A DNA stretch of 64,000 nucleotides. It comes from Desarmillaria ectypa (lineage: Eukaryota; Basidiomycota; Agaricomycetes; Agaricales; Physalacriaceae). Position numbers and translations under genes: made by a program. The notes beneath the pieces were generated by a model. That model had not been told where the DNA came from. It was given only the letters and a program-made list of their open reading frames with translations, and did no database searches. The stretch lies in the NCBI GenBank assembly GCA_030407005.1, contig JAUDYN010000011.1:920501-984500 (forward strand). The letters run 5' to 3'. Shown here one piece after another: positions 1-11,753 of the stretch; position 1 is the first letter of the stretch; every line of letters starts with the position of its first letter.

Positions 1-3000
1 TCATCGCGACAGAGTCCTCGATATGGATCGTCACGGAGCTCTGCTCTGGAGGCGAGCTCTTTGACTATCTTGTCGAGAAGGGCCGCTTGTCCGAGGACGA
101 AACCAAAGTCATGTTTGGCCAGCTGTGTCTCGCTGTTGCGTATCTCCACGAGAAAGGCATAGTCCACCGTGACCTCAAGCTTGAGAACGTGTTGCTTGAT
201 GAGCGATGCAAGGTGAAGCTGGGGGATTTTGGGTTCACGAGGGAGTTTGAGCGGGGAACGTTGATGGAGACGTTTTGTGGGACGACCGGATATGCTTCAC
301 CTGAGATGTTACAGGGTAAGAAGTATCAGGGTCCGGGTGAGTTGTTCGTGTCGCAGTTGATTGGCATCTCCTCATGACTGGCCCAGAGGTGGACGTGTGG
401 TCGCTGGGCATTGTCTTGTATTGTCTGCTGACCGGGATGCTACCGTTTGATGACGATGACGAGGCTGTCATGCGACAGAAGATTATAAAAGGCGACTTTG
501 AGGACCCAGAATGGCTTTCTATAGGTGCGTAGCTCAAACTATACTACCAGCCACATCTCAAAAAAAAATTCTCAGAGTCCCGCGATCTCATCAAGAATAT
601 TTTGGTCATGGATCCGGCTAAACGTCTGACCATACCACAGATTTTGACTCACTCATGGTTTGGCACGACAATTCCCACATTTCAGCATGAATCACCTATA
701 CAACTATCCCCCAACTCTGTACCTGCTTTGTTATCATCCTCCGGGTACGAATTCCCTTCAGAAACAAGCTCTCCAGATGTTCCATTACAATCCATTCCTG
801 AATCTAATCGCTCCTCCGAAGCGTCCTCTTACTCTAACCATTCCGCGTCGACTTTCCAGTCTACTTGTGGTACGTCTCCTCCTACCACTCCAGATCGCTC
901 TTCTGGAGATTCCTTCGAAGATCTACCGAAAATCGCGCCCGCCATTCACGCCAACCCTAGCGAAACCACGATTAGACGTCCCTTTCAACCCTCAGATCTT
1001 GACTCTATAGTCACGAAGGTAGAGACGGTGGTGGAGGAAGAAGCAGATGATGTTCTTGAAGTTCCTTCACCGCCCCAGCGTTCTCTTTCGTCGAGCTCAA
1101 AGGCGCCGCCAGTCCATTCGGTCCGAACCCCAGCCCGCACAAAGCGCCGCTCAGTCTCCTCTCAGCTTTCCGATGGAGAATCTCCAATAGCAGAGAAAGC
1201 GCCGACGCTGCCTATACCACAAGGGCAGGATACAGACTTTTTGTCTTTATTGAGCACTCCGGCTCCGATTATATTTTCGACGCCATTAGAACGGGAGTTG
1301 TTGAATTCGCTTAGTATGCTAGGATTTGACCTAGGTCAGATCGTCTACTCGGTGCTCAATGATGCATGCGACGCTGCTGGAGCTTTGTGGTGGATGTTGA
1401 AGCGGAAGGCAGAAAAGAAGTTGTTAGAGGATGCGGATAATCTCATAACTCCTGCATCGGTGATAGAGACACATATAAAGGACGCGAAAGCCAAGGCGAA
1501 GCATGGTGTCAGTATTGGGACGCAAACAGAACCTACCATTCCTGCGCCGTTGACCGTTGTTCGAACTACCCCGCAGTTTGCTATTGTGCCGCCAACACCT
1601 ACGTTTGTGTTAAAACCTATGACACCCCCTCGTTCGACGGCGTCTCCGACATCGCGGACTCTTTCGCCTTCGTCCTCGATGGTGGCAGAGTCGTCGCGGT
1701 CTCACCCGACGACACCTGCAGGAAGCATGAAGGAGCACAAGGTGCGCAAACCGAGGTCTGGCAGTGTTAGCATTATGCAGCGAGCAACAACGGCGTTGGA
1801 AGCTGCAGGCTTAGTCCGCAAGAGGTCATCTGAAGCAGTGAAGGAGGACAGGGAGCGGGACAGGGACAGAGAGAGGTCCAAGGAGACGGAAAGGAAAAGT
1901 GGTATATCAGATGACCCTAGGTCCTCCTACGGGAGTGGCTCGTCGGTCTCAAAGCTGACCAAATCGCCGCCTATGAAGGCCACCAAGGGCCCACCGACTA
2001 CGCCTCCGCCTCATGATCTCCACCAACAAATAGGATCGCCGTGGGTGCTGACAAACTCACGAGACACTTCTCCGCGTCGATCTCCACCAACTCCTGCCAA
2101 CTCGCCCGGGGATATAATGACTTCTACTTCCGCCCCAAATTTGACACCTACTGGAAAAGGCAGTCATGGGTCACAGCGCAACCGGGCCAATCTGCTCACT
2201 GCGTTCAGGCTGTGGTTCAATGAGGATCGGAAGGGAAAGCGGAAAGAGAATACAGGAACTGTTTCTCCTGCCAAGGGACCTTCTGGTATCGGTCGGGGAC
2301 GTCCTGTGATGTCAACATCACAGTCATATTCTACTGGATCTATCAAGAGACGGACCAGTGGAGGTGCAGGTGGTCAATTTGCTCGGGGAGGCAGGCACCG
2401 GGCTCAACGTGGCTCGATCTCATCTCGTCGTTCAAGTAGTGTTAATTCCCGAAGGTCATCCGTGAACTCTGTACAGATGATTGTACTAGATTCTCCGCAT
2501 GTGCCCGGGGTGCGATCATTTGGTAGCCACACGCCCAACTCGGAACGGGGAGAATATTCATCAAGACCGTCGTCGATTAGGAGTATCTCAAAAAGGCATC
2601 GCAAGTCACCTTCAGCGAGCTCAGCTGGTTCGACTCACTTTAGGACGGCTTCTCCGATGCAGAAGTACCATCGACGGGGCGGTTCAGGCTCCTCTACGCG
2701 GGTCGTACGCCAGGTACAAACCAGACCCGCTCACGTTCGATCAAATTCCACAACATCTTCTCTCCATTCTCCATGTTCTTCCCGACCCACGTCATTCCAT
2801 GAATTCTCTGATAATGAAGGTTTAAGAACAGGATCACCATTTCGTCCGCATTCACGACGGACTCTGGATGAAACACCGCGCAGAAGCGGCTATAGTTCTG
2901 GTAGTACTACGTATTTTCAGAAGCGTCATGGCCTATTTTCCAATCCCGTTATCTATGGGTACAGCGCCTCTATCGGACGATCAAGCTGGAAGAAGTCATG

Positions 3001-3478
3001 GGGTCTAGAACCTCCGGGATGGCAGACCCGAACAGCTCATCTCCCTGTCGAGGTCCTTTCGATCTCGCCGGCGGCAGAAGGGTCGTCGATCCGGGATGTG
3101 TTCTCAGGGCGCCAGTCGCTCAATTTAGGGGATGAGAGTGATTGGGTGGACGAGGACGATGATGTTCCATACGCAGGAGGTTTGGGACAGATGACCACGT
3201 TGTCGTCGTCTTCTGCCCCGATTCATCGTATGGAATCACCTGTGACTCTATCACCTGCGCCAAGGGGACATAGGAATAAGAGGTCAATGAAGGGATCAAA
3301 TGCGCCGTCTGGATCTGGGGCAGCACGACAGAAAGTGTCGGAGAGACCGTCGCCCCCGTCGGCAACGGATCCTGCGTCAGAGGCTCGTGGAGGAAGGCGG
3401 CAGTTACCTACGGGACGGGCAGGGTCTGCGTTCCGTCAGGCCATTCAGGAGGAAGACGAGGAAGAAGAAGAGGAATGA
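1..3478 (+). CDS. Kin4-like CAMK-family Ser/Thr protein kinase (5' end outside window)
   Basis: Exons read as <1..336, 387..524 and 576..3478, with 50- and 51-nt GT-AG introns and preserved phase. The first ~210 visible codons are the C-lobe of a kinase: hinge VTELCSGGELFDYL, catalytic loop VHRDLKLENVLL, DFG as LGDFGFTREF, and GYASPEML in place of APE. They end with DPAKRLTIPQILTHSWF. The DFGF-x-x-EF variant and the long tail fit the CAMKL/Kin4 group (recalled; Kin4 acts in the spindle-position checkpoint). About 900 residues of low-complexity Ser/Pro/Arg-rich tail follow. They include a short helical, UBA-like patch near 1288-1420, a basic patch near 2180-2260, and an acidic Glu run at the C-terminus. 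The N-lobe and start codon lie upstream. Kinase is certain; the Kin4 assignment is moderate, and another CAMKL kinase is possible. Confidence 0.85.
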
Positions 3479-4331
3479 TCATTCACGCATTTCCTTTGAT
3501 AGACTTCTGTGGATGTGGTTTCATCTCTATTTATCTCTCCTACTCTGTTTTATATGGATACATCGGTTCTATCATTCATAGGTACTATATCACGTTAAGC
3601 TTTCGATACCATCATTCATTTTCCGTTTTCTTATGGATGTTCATTCCATTGTTTTATTACAATTTCTACATCTATATCCTTCTGTTCTGTTGTCCTATCT
3701 TAGCTGGTAATCTATGGTATGTCGTAGAGATGTCTTCTGGGCCGCGCGCCAGGGGATACGGACATGATGTTGAAATGGCTTGTGAAGTTCTTGGAACTTC
3801 AATATTTCTGTGAAGGCACAGGCCTGATATGAATCTTCAGCATGTTAAGCGTAATTCTTTTAATTCTTTGTTGGGGTTATCATTGCGTTTCAGCAGATCG
3901 CCTCACCGAGCTTGGATCAGGACCGTGTGTAGTACCAGTATTGACAAAGTGTTCAAATTTCCAGGCGTGCTTCACAATGTACTCGTTCACTTCCTTGCTC
4001 TCCCATAAAGCTGTATATTATGTAGCATACCTCAGATTCATTTTCCAGGGGAAGCCTCACTAGAGAGCGTGGCCAGGATGTATTGACAATAAGCCCCGGT
4101 CAGTTAACTATCGAATCGAACCGAGTCGGTGCTTGGTGAGACTGCATTCGTGGGCAAAGTCATATTCCACGACAGTTAGATATGCAAATCTTGTAGCCAA
4201 AGTTTTTGGGAGGTAACATCGCGTCGGCTGCAAGCCTAAAGGAAATATAGTATTCAGTGGTATTTCACTGTAAAGATTACCCGAGCGACACGGAAAGGGT
4301 TTTAGAGACTCGACATTAACGAGAGCTCAGT
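3479..4331. other. Intergenic region, convergent 3' ends
   Basis: AT-rich spacer between the stop codons of the kinase (plus) and the FAD oxidase (minus). Short ORFs up to 112 codons are present, but they are T-rich, hydrophobic and unlike coding sequence. I see no RNA gene or repeat. Confidence 0.5.
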
Positions 4332-6480
4332 TCAGTCTACCCTGCAAAGTCCGTCTTTGTCCCACTTATCACTACCAACTCCTGCTGCCACGATAAAAAG
4401 GTCCTTTGGATCATACCTCCTTTTGATATCTTCAAGGCGCGGATAATTGGGACCGAAAAACGTAGTTCTAAAGTCCTCTTCTAAAGGATCAGCCTCATTG
4501 GAGTACGCGGCTCCAGATGATCCAGCGATCTGTTCCAGGATAGGCAGCTGGGAATCCTTGAATGAGTTCTGAATGGAGGAAATATTTGACAATGTCGCAG
4601 TGTCTTCCCAACCGTTAGCAAGGATAATCTGAGAAGAGGTTAGATCTGGTTTGAAATACAGGCAAATATTCGTACATGTGTCTTCGCTATTCGCCATGCG
4701 GGATGAATAGCAGAGTCAATATATGCATTTTCTGATACCATGCCTGTGATGTATTGTCAAGTGAGTACAAAGAACGTCTTGCGCAACTATATGGTCCTTA
4801 CCTCCCGCGACTAAGTGACCAAGGACGCTATGTTCATCATAAGATTTATCAGAACGGCATTATCGACAAATACTAAAAAGGTAACTCACGCAGAAGCCCC
4901 AACATCAAAAAGATGAGTATATACGTGGCCGAAGGTATCAGGATGATCACGATATGCGCTTGCTGGGATAAGTCTTGAACCCAACACAGCGTTCAAGCCA
5001 ACTACATCGTCGACTGCCGTTACCCCGTCATTTATATTACCTTCATCGAATTGTTGCCAGATAATCTGCCCGAACTCTTCAGCGTCGTTTAGGAATGGCC
5101 TCAGAGCAGCAGCAGCTTCATCCGAGGATATTTTGGGGAAATAGGAAACGAAGGAAAGCATGTAGGCATTCGCTGTGGTGTTTTCGTAGGCATAAAAATA
5201 TTGGCCCATGTGTACATCGTCCCAATCAAAGATATGCTTAGCGTGGGATGCCATGATTGAGCCAATCGCCGTAGTGTCATTGGCAACCATCAATACGAGC
5301 GAATGTGTAGCATTGAATGTGGGGAAGGTACGGAATGTGGCCGACACGACAACACCCCATGATCCTGCACCGCCGCCTCGTAATGCCCAGAATACTGGTA
5401 GGAACAGAGAATATATCAGAACGCTTCTAAGGCCAAAAGAAACTGGACCACTGACAATCGGCATTTTCTTTTTCGTTCACTTTCTGATATGCTGAGTTAG
5501 CAGTCACGACTTCGAACTCTGTCATTCTTGTTGATGACCGAATCACAATGAAGAGTTGGGGGCTTACCGAGGACGTTATCTGAAGCTAGGCCCAGCAGGG
5601 GAGAGAGCGCTGAGTGGCCGCCTCCTTGAATATAGCCGCCAGCAGCAACGACAGTTGCCGCAACACCACCGACGACAATCTTGCCTTGTTCTTTGGCTGC
5701 CTGATACAAAGTGTTCAAGGCCACTCCACTACCAACAGTGACAGCTGATCCTTCGTTATGCCCGCTGACAGTAAAGTTCTCAGTAAAGGTAATATTTTGA
5801 AACTTGTGCGTAGAAATAAGAAGCGAATTACGAGCAGTCGAGCGTCCCAGGTAGTCGTGACCAGATGCCTTAACCGCCAGTCGGAGGTTGTGAGTGCTTG
5901 AAAATGCGACGCCAGCCTTTATGTATATCAATTTGTGTGGGTCACTTAACGACAGAGGTGATTCGATTACCTGCACGTCTTCGACAGACTCCGCTAGGAT
6001 AGCGTACAGGGGAACGTTGCCCTGACCACAATCTGTCGAATTACTCTGGCATATAGACGGAGGAATAGATTCGTAATCCTGAAAAAAGACGAGATTAGTA
6101 TGTGTTTATTTGACGCGTAATGAAAAAGCTCACTTGCTCCCAATTGACCTGCCAAAGCGTCAGAGTGCTTAGCTGGGCGGTTTGACGGTAGATGATTGTC
6201 GCACCTGATTCATGGCTCCGGGTATATCGGCGCGAAAAACCGCGCTAGTCCATTCCGCATCAGTGCAGCCGCCATGCATATTGCAAAACTGAGCTGACGG
6301 AACTGCTTTGACAAGTCTGCCAGAGATAGAAGAATTCAGATTATTCCATTCTTCACCAGATGGAAAGCTGGGGTCTCCAGGAACCGTTCGACAATAGTGG
6401 GCGCTGGTGAACGACACGCAGAGCAAGAGTACGACACATGTGCAACCGAGTTGTTTGAGTAGTAAAGCGAGTCTCGCCAT
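4332..6480 (-). CDS. Secreted BBE-type FAD-linked oxidase
   Basis: Nine exons on the minus strand: 6205..6480, 6134..6148, 5971..6078, 5568..5916, 5456..5518, 4890..5394, 4802..4827, 4676..4743, 4332..4628 (1,707 nt, 568 aa), all joins in phase. The N-terminus is a signal peptide (hydrophobic run ending near TSAHYC), so the enzyme is probably secreted. The FAD-binding PCMH fold is clear: KASGHDYLGRS (the His of GHD is the usual 8-alpha FAD attachment), then VAAGGYIQGGGHSALSPLLG and NADLFWALRGGGAG. The C-terminal BBE domain ends YPRLEDIKRRYDPKDLFI. The Cys used for the second FAD bond in bicovalent members is replaced (GGVAATV), so only single covalent attachment is expected. The substrate is unknown; relatives oxidise sugars, alkaloids or other alcohols. 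Two exons are very small (15 and 26 nt). The 54-nt third intron is in frame, so retention would only lengthen the protein. Confidence 0.88.
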
Positions 6481-7399
6481 GAGGAACTCTGGAGATAGGT
6501 ACCCATTTTATACCCACAGACCGGAGGTGATAGTAAATCTACTTAACAGCATGACAGGTAGGACACTGCCTTGAAGGCCCTCGAGCTGTGATAGTTACAT
6601 AAAAGTTGGTGAATTTGCATCAATACAGCCGCAATAATCCACGAGTCCAATCCGCAGCTTGATTTCGGTAAAATTCAACGACTTGGCGCAAACTTGGCGA
6701 ACCACGGCGCCGAGTGTTTTGGAAAATTGAAGAAGAGGTTAGTGCAAGGGGGAGCGTCAAATGAACAATAGAGACTACTAGTCTGGTAAATAGGCTTTAT
6801 GATTGGAACTTGTTGGCGGCATTGTATATAAAGCCTAGTAGGCCCGCCATCGAGTTCGAATATCATGTGGGTGTAATTGCAACTCTGCGTATGTAAATTG
6901 TAACCGGTGTTAACCGGTGTATCGGTCATTGAGGTACGCGTCGCAGGAACCATAGTAGAAAAATACAAAATCGAGTTTGACTGAAAGCTTTTATTAGGAT
7001 TTATAATTAACCCGGAGTCTTGGAAATTTATTTCAGCACAAACTCGCCAAAGACGTACAGGGAATCCTTGCAAATGGCTAGAATACTCTTGGTAAAAAAT
7101 CAGAGGAGGAATAAAGTTCTTTTGCCATCTTAAATTTAATGTTAAGCCTATAACAAAGCGATTTAATAAAAATACAAGCCAGCTGAGGAACATGAATGAT
7201 GAAGGAAACCACTTTTCGTGGCCTTCGGATCGAGACAGCATGGAGAAAACATTCACAAGGGCTGACCAATCACGTGATGTTCGACGCGCCTTTGGAATTG
7301 GAAATTATTCATTTGTTGACCGGTCACCTCATTACTGCAGTGCAGTCCTCCGCCGACATTCACGAGCGGCCCCACTGCCAGCAATTTAACACAACCAAT
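6481..7399. other. Divergent intergenic/promoter region
   Basis: Lies between the divergently oriented FAD oxidase and Ase1 starts and must hold both promoters. A 193-codon minus-strand ORF (6675..7256) is open, but its composition is Asn/Phe/Ser-rich without recognisable domains, so I do not call it a gene. A tandem 'aaccggtgt' pair sits near 6902-6920. Confidence 0.45.
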
Positions 7400-9851
7400 A
7401 TGGCGCTTCCTCTTCTTACATCTTTGCTGAATTCTCTGCATTCTCACCTGCAAGCCCAAACTCAACTGCTACCAACGCTTCATGCTCAGCTCGGTCTCCC
7501 TCCGACGGCTCTAGAAGAAGAGCTTCTCTTAATACAAGAGAACTTGATGAAAAGCGTCGAAAGTCAGATTGAATCGCGTCGGAAAGAAGTCGAAATGTGG
7601 ACTGAGAAGTGTGAGGCCGTGGAGGAGAATTGTTCTTGCTACATAAAGGCACTAGGTGGGAATATCAAGTCCACGGGCAGTAGCATCGGAGAGCTAAGGA
7701 AAGAGAAGGCTCTTCCAAGACGGTATGAACTGCTTTCTGAACATCAAGAGAAACTACGGCAGGTGTGTGGCTCCACTGTGCTACGATGGCTCTTTGCTCA
7801 AATTGACTATAGCTGTATCATACCAAACTCGAACAATTAACAACACTTACCAATCGTATCAATGTTTTGGCTCGCACGCTGGGCCACGATTTCTTTGCAT
7901 ACGATATCACAGAAGCCACTGGGTTTTCCGGCTCAGATGATGCAGGTCCTACGGCAAACCGTGACGTGACGCCTGAAAGGTTCTCCAAGCTCGAGAAAGA
8001 ACTCGTTCGCGGAAAATCAGAAGTTGTAAGCTTTGAGACCTCCTTATTATTGGCTATTTCTTATCATTCCTTCAGTCAAAGCGCCTGTCCCAACTATCGG
8101 CTACATTCGTGCAGATTGACTGGTTGTACACTGAACTTGGGATGCCACCATTAGCGGTTGAGGATCCACCGTCGGCATTCTCGACACCTCCTATGCCGTC
8201 TCTTTCCCTCTCACGCGCCGCTGCTTCGTTAGGGAGTAGTTGCATGGATCCATTCGCAATATCAACGCCTACGCCAGCTTCGCGAAATCGGTCTCTTGTA
8301 TACCACCGTGAAGCAATTTCTGATGCAGATTATCACCGTATCTTCGCTCATTTTGTGACTAAAGTTGAAGAGGCTGAAGACGAAGGCCTATCTGAATGTC
8401 AGGGAGTGCCAATAGGACTGGAAAAGGTTGATCCAACCCCTGGTCTGCTCAAGTGGGCAGAGAACCTTCGCACATCCTTAGAAGAAACCAAGCGCCGACG
8501 AGAGGCTCACATTCAATCCATGTTTGATGAGCTTGAAGGTCTTTGGAACCGACTAGGCGTCTCCGATGCGGATATGGACGCCTTTGTAGAAGCGCACCGT
8601 GGAAGTACAGAGGATACTGTTAGGGAATACGAAGAAGAGCTGGAGAGGATGTTAGAAATAAAGAGAGAACAAATGGGCTCTTTCGTAGCGAGCGCAAGAG
8701 AAGAAATCACGAAACTTTGGGATGATCTGTTGGTTGGTGAAGAAGAGAGAGCTGACTTTGCTCCATTTGCTGACGGTGAGTATTTCTACAACCTTCTGTT
8801 TCATTTTTGCTGAATTTCTGTGGTAGATGAATGCACTGAAGAGCTTCTGACGATACACGAGGAAGAAATTAAACGACTAAAAGAGGAGAAACGAATGAAA
8901 GCACCTCTTTTGGCCAGTATCAAGAAGTATTTCGAGATCTGCGAGGAGGAAAAGGAACTAGCGGCGGCCGCGTCTGATCAGTCACGTCTATTTGGACGAG
9001 GTGCGCGCGATCCAGGTAGACTCCTCCGAGAAGAGAAGATGAGAAAGAGAGTATCCAAGGAGAAACCGCGGGTGCGTTCTTCTCCAGGCCCATGACGTTA
9101 TGTACCTCATTGATATTTCTGTCTATCTCAGCTCGAACGAGATCTTATCGCCTCTATACCTACCTGGGAACAAGAAGCTGGCCGTCCGTTCCTAGTCTAC
9201 GGCGAACCGATCCTGCAAGCTTTGATGGCCGCTGTCAGCAACGCCGAACAGGAGAACAAACGGAAACCCCCCCGAGCCGGGTCTGTTCCCCCACGAGCTA
9301 CAACGCCTGTTAATCATTCCTATGCGCCGGCGAAGAGTGGCGTTGTAACTCCAGCAGTGCGACCAGCAGGAACTAGCGTGCAGTCTGTGCCCAATAAACG
9401 AATAAAGCTCAGCGACTCGACGGGACCGCAACGAGCGCCCTTCGGCGTGTCTCGGGCAGGGAACGGTGCAGGAAGATCAGCGTCGCCCTCGAAGATACCT
9501 GGATCCAAATATCAGACACCAACATCACTGCCTCGACCAATAGCAATGCCTGTACCGAAGCCTGGTACGCAGCATCATGCCCTCGGACATGGCCGCGTCC
9601 CAAGTAGTGGGATACTGTATGGTGGTGTCGGTGGATATGGGCCTGCTGGCATACGGAGTGCGAGTGCGGTATCGTCGTACAATGTGACGAGACTCGTGAG
9701 CAGCGGGGCTGCTGGGTTGGCGAAGAAGGCTTCGAGGGCGAGACGGGAAAGCTTCAAGCCGCGACCGAGTGTGGATACGACCGACGTTGGCCACGGTCCA
9801 ACGCGTTGGACTGGGCTCACAGCTAGTGTTAAGGAGGAAGATGAGTATTGA
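7400..9851 (+). CDS. ase1: Ase1/PRC1/MAP65-family microtubule-bundling protein
   Basis: Five exons: 7400..7762, 7813..8025, 8076..8775, 8827..9071, 9132..9851 (746 aa), introns 50-60 nt, all in phase. ATG 7400 is chosen because MALPLLTSLLNSLHSHL begins the family's N-terminal helical dimerisation region. An upstream in-frame ATG at 7196 would add an unlike segment. The middle contains the family signatures LYHTKLEQLTTLTNRI and ARTLGHDFFAYDI. The spectrin-like microtubule-binding segment follows: KWAENLRTSLEETKRRREAH, FDELEGLWNRLGV, KLWDDLLVGEEERADFAPF, and APLLASIKKYFEICEEE. The tail is basic and Ser/Pro-rich (about 200 residues), the usual site of Cdk control. Known role: crosslinks antiparallel microtubules of the anaphase spindle midzone. 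High confidence. Confidence 0.9.
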
Positions 9852-10078
9852 GTAATGGTCTCTTTTCATATTATGTTCGTCATGATATCTGCCCTTTATT
9901 TGCCGATGACTTATTGCATATGATTTCACACCTCTTCGATTTTTCTTAATGACATATGTTTGTATTATATGAATGGTAACAGGAGCACCGCTTGTTCACT
10001 TGCTTTGCCTCTGAAGCGCATCTCTCGTGATCTTTCGTCACCATTGGTGCAGCTTAAACGGGTAAGTAGGGACCAAGA

Positions 10079-10326
10079 TGTTGTGAAAAACGGGGGATGA
10101 ATAGATCAGTTCGTTCCCAGTTAGTACATGCGCGGTGTCAGGCCAATAGTATTGCGCTTGGCTGAGCTCTGCAAACGCATGCAGATGTACACTACTGTAC
10201 CTACTTATATACTAAATGCTAATGTACTAGAATCTTCTACAACTTTCCTAATATTTCTCTCTTAATCAGCAAGTTCGGCATGATGCCGGATTGCCATCGT
10301 CTCAGCTCAACTCTCAAATTCCAACA
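10079..10326 (-). mobile_element. Copia-like solo LTR, copy 1
   Basis: A 248-bp element with TG...CA ends (TGTTGTGA...TTCCAACA on plus) flanked by a near-perfect 5-bp target duplication: caaga (10074-10078) and taaga (10327-10331). Read on minus it begins TGTTGGAATTTGAGAG, a common Copia LTR start, and contains a TATA-like TATATAAGTAGG. A second, inverted copy lies at 21177..21417. No internal domain is attached. Confidence 0.75.
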
Positions 10327-11298
10327 TAAGAGAAGGAGTATGCAAAGGTTATTAACAATCCCCGAAGGTGGGGAGGAGGGGCGGGCCACTTTTGAGACTC
10401 ATGAGTTTCCGTGTGGGCAACTTGAGCTCTCATTGGACTTCCTAGCTCTCTTGTAGACCATACATGTCATCACTGCAGTGCATATTCTAAACCTCAATTA
10501 TCTTGGCTTACTCTCTCCTTCTAGATGTGTTTTAGATCATACCTACTAATGCCTTGTGGTGAGCTCCCACCTGTTGTCAGATCCTCTATCTCACTGAACT
10601 GACTTCTCCTTTTAGCAATCATTCCTTATTATGTCTCTACAGTATCTTTGCTCTTTGTCAAGCCTGCAGGGACTGTCTCTTCATCACTTATCTAACACTT
10701 ATAATACTTCTGTAGGTACCTATATGAATACATATGTTTTCACTTCACACTAGAGCCAGACCAAGAAGAATCCTAAGAAACTTAATCAGCTGACACTAGA
10801 CTGTTCTTGTGACCATCAAACAGCAGAGGCTCAAGCAAGATGAGAGATGCTCAATATAGGTGCAATGAGTCTAACAGCAAAAGACCTGGAAATTTTCTCT
10901 AATTGTTCTACCAAAGTGTATTGATCCTTTATACCTTCAGCTTCGCAAAATCCTTCTCTTTCTAAGTCTTTCATATTCCATATCAGAAACACTTCTTTTC
11001 TTTCTTAAGCATATTAATGTCCATTGGCAATCCTCTTTTCTTGTATAGAGATCCATTGCATCTTTCTTGTTGATACTGCTATATGTGGTAAAATATAATG
11101 CAGACTTGTTAGTTCCTCCACTAGTTGTAGGGTTAGGCTTTGATAGTGTATAACCTATAGCAGCCTCTTGATGATTTTTTTCTAGTATCACCAGATAATA
11201 TCCACCTTTAGGATTTGCTATTTCCATTCTTCATAAGTCTCTGGAGGGTTTAAGGTATTGTTGTAAATAGCATTATAGGTGCATTTATAAATACACTC
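10327..11298. other. Gene-poor CpG-depleted repeat-derived DNA
   Basis: AT-rich and almost free of CpG between about 10,440 and 10,940. One 96-codon minus ORF (10937..11227) has no recognisable domain. This stretch was continuous with 19725 onward before Gypsy G1 inserted. Confidence 0.4.
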
Positions 11299-11721
11299 TG
11301 TTAGGTGCCGACTTGGACACATGACTTGGGGCAGTCAGCTGATCCCTCTAGGCCATTACGCGTTCGAACGATCACCCAAATGAGAGATGGAAGCTAAGTA
11401 GCCTTTAGTCTTGTGTTAACAAGAAGTATATGGTTGTAATTTAAACAAGAGATAGAGTACAACTGTCTAGTTTACTCTGTTTATATAGTATTTCTACGGC
11501 ATTATAATTAGATGAAACATTATGGTCCATGCACAAATGGTGTCGAAGTTAGATGATCCGGGAGGATCATAGAACCAATAGAAAGCATCTGGGGTGACAG
11601 ACGGTGAGAACGAGGGTGGTAGCCGGCGAATAGCTGGATACGAGTCGGTTTCTGGGCTAGATTAGATGGGTGAGTCATGGATATGACTCGGATGAGATAA
11701 GATAACAGAAAAATTGTAACA
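11299..11721 (-). repeat. G1 3' LTR
   Basis: 423 bp; TG...CA ends. On minus it starts TGTTACAATTTTTCTG, has TATATAAACAGAG and, 34 bp later, ATCTCTTGTTTAA. It is followed on plus by the polypurine tract complement. Confidence 0.9.
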
Positions 11722-11734
11722 TTACCCCCTTGTT
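11722..11734 (-). promoter_or_regulatory. G1 polypurine tract
   Basis: Minus-strand sequence AACAAGGGGGTAA directly abuts the 3' LTR, the position where plus-strand DNA synthesis is primed. The same 13-mer abuts the 3' LTR of G3 at 35150-35162. Confidence 0.8.
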
Positions 11735-11753
11735 AAAGCAGTCGTCCTGACTG

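Noticed and set aside
6675..7256. 193-codon minus-strand ORF in the FAD oxidase-Ase1 intergenic region
   Set aside because: AT-rich composition, no domain, and it overlaps both promoters; more likely chance.
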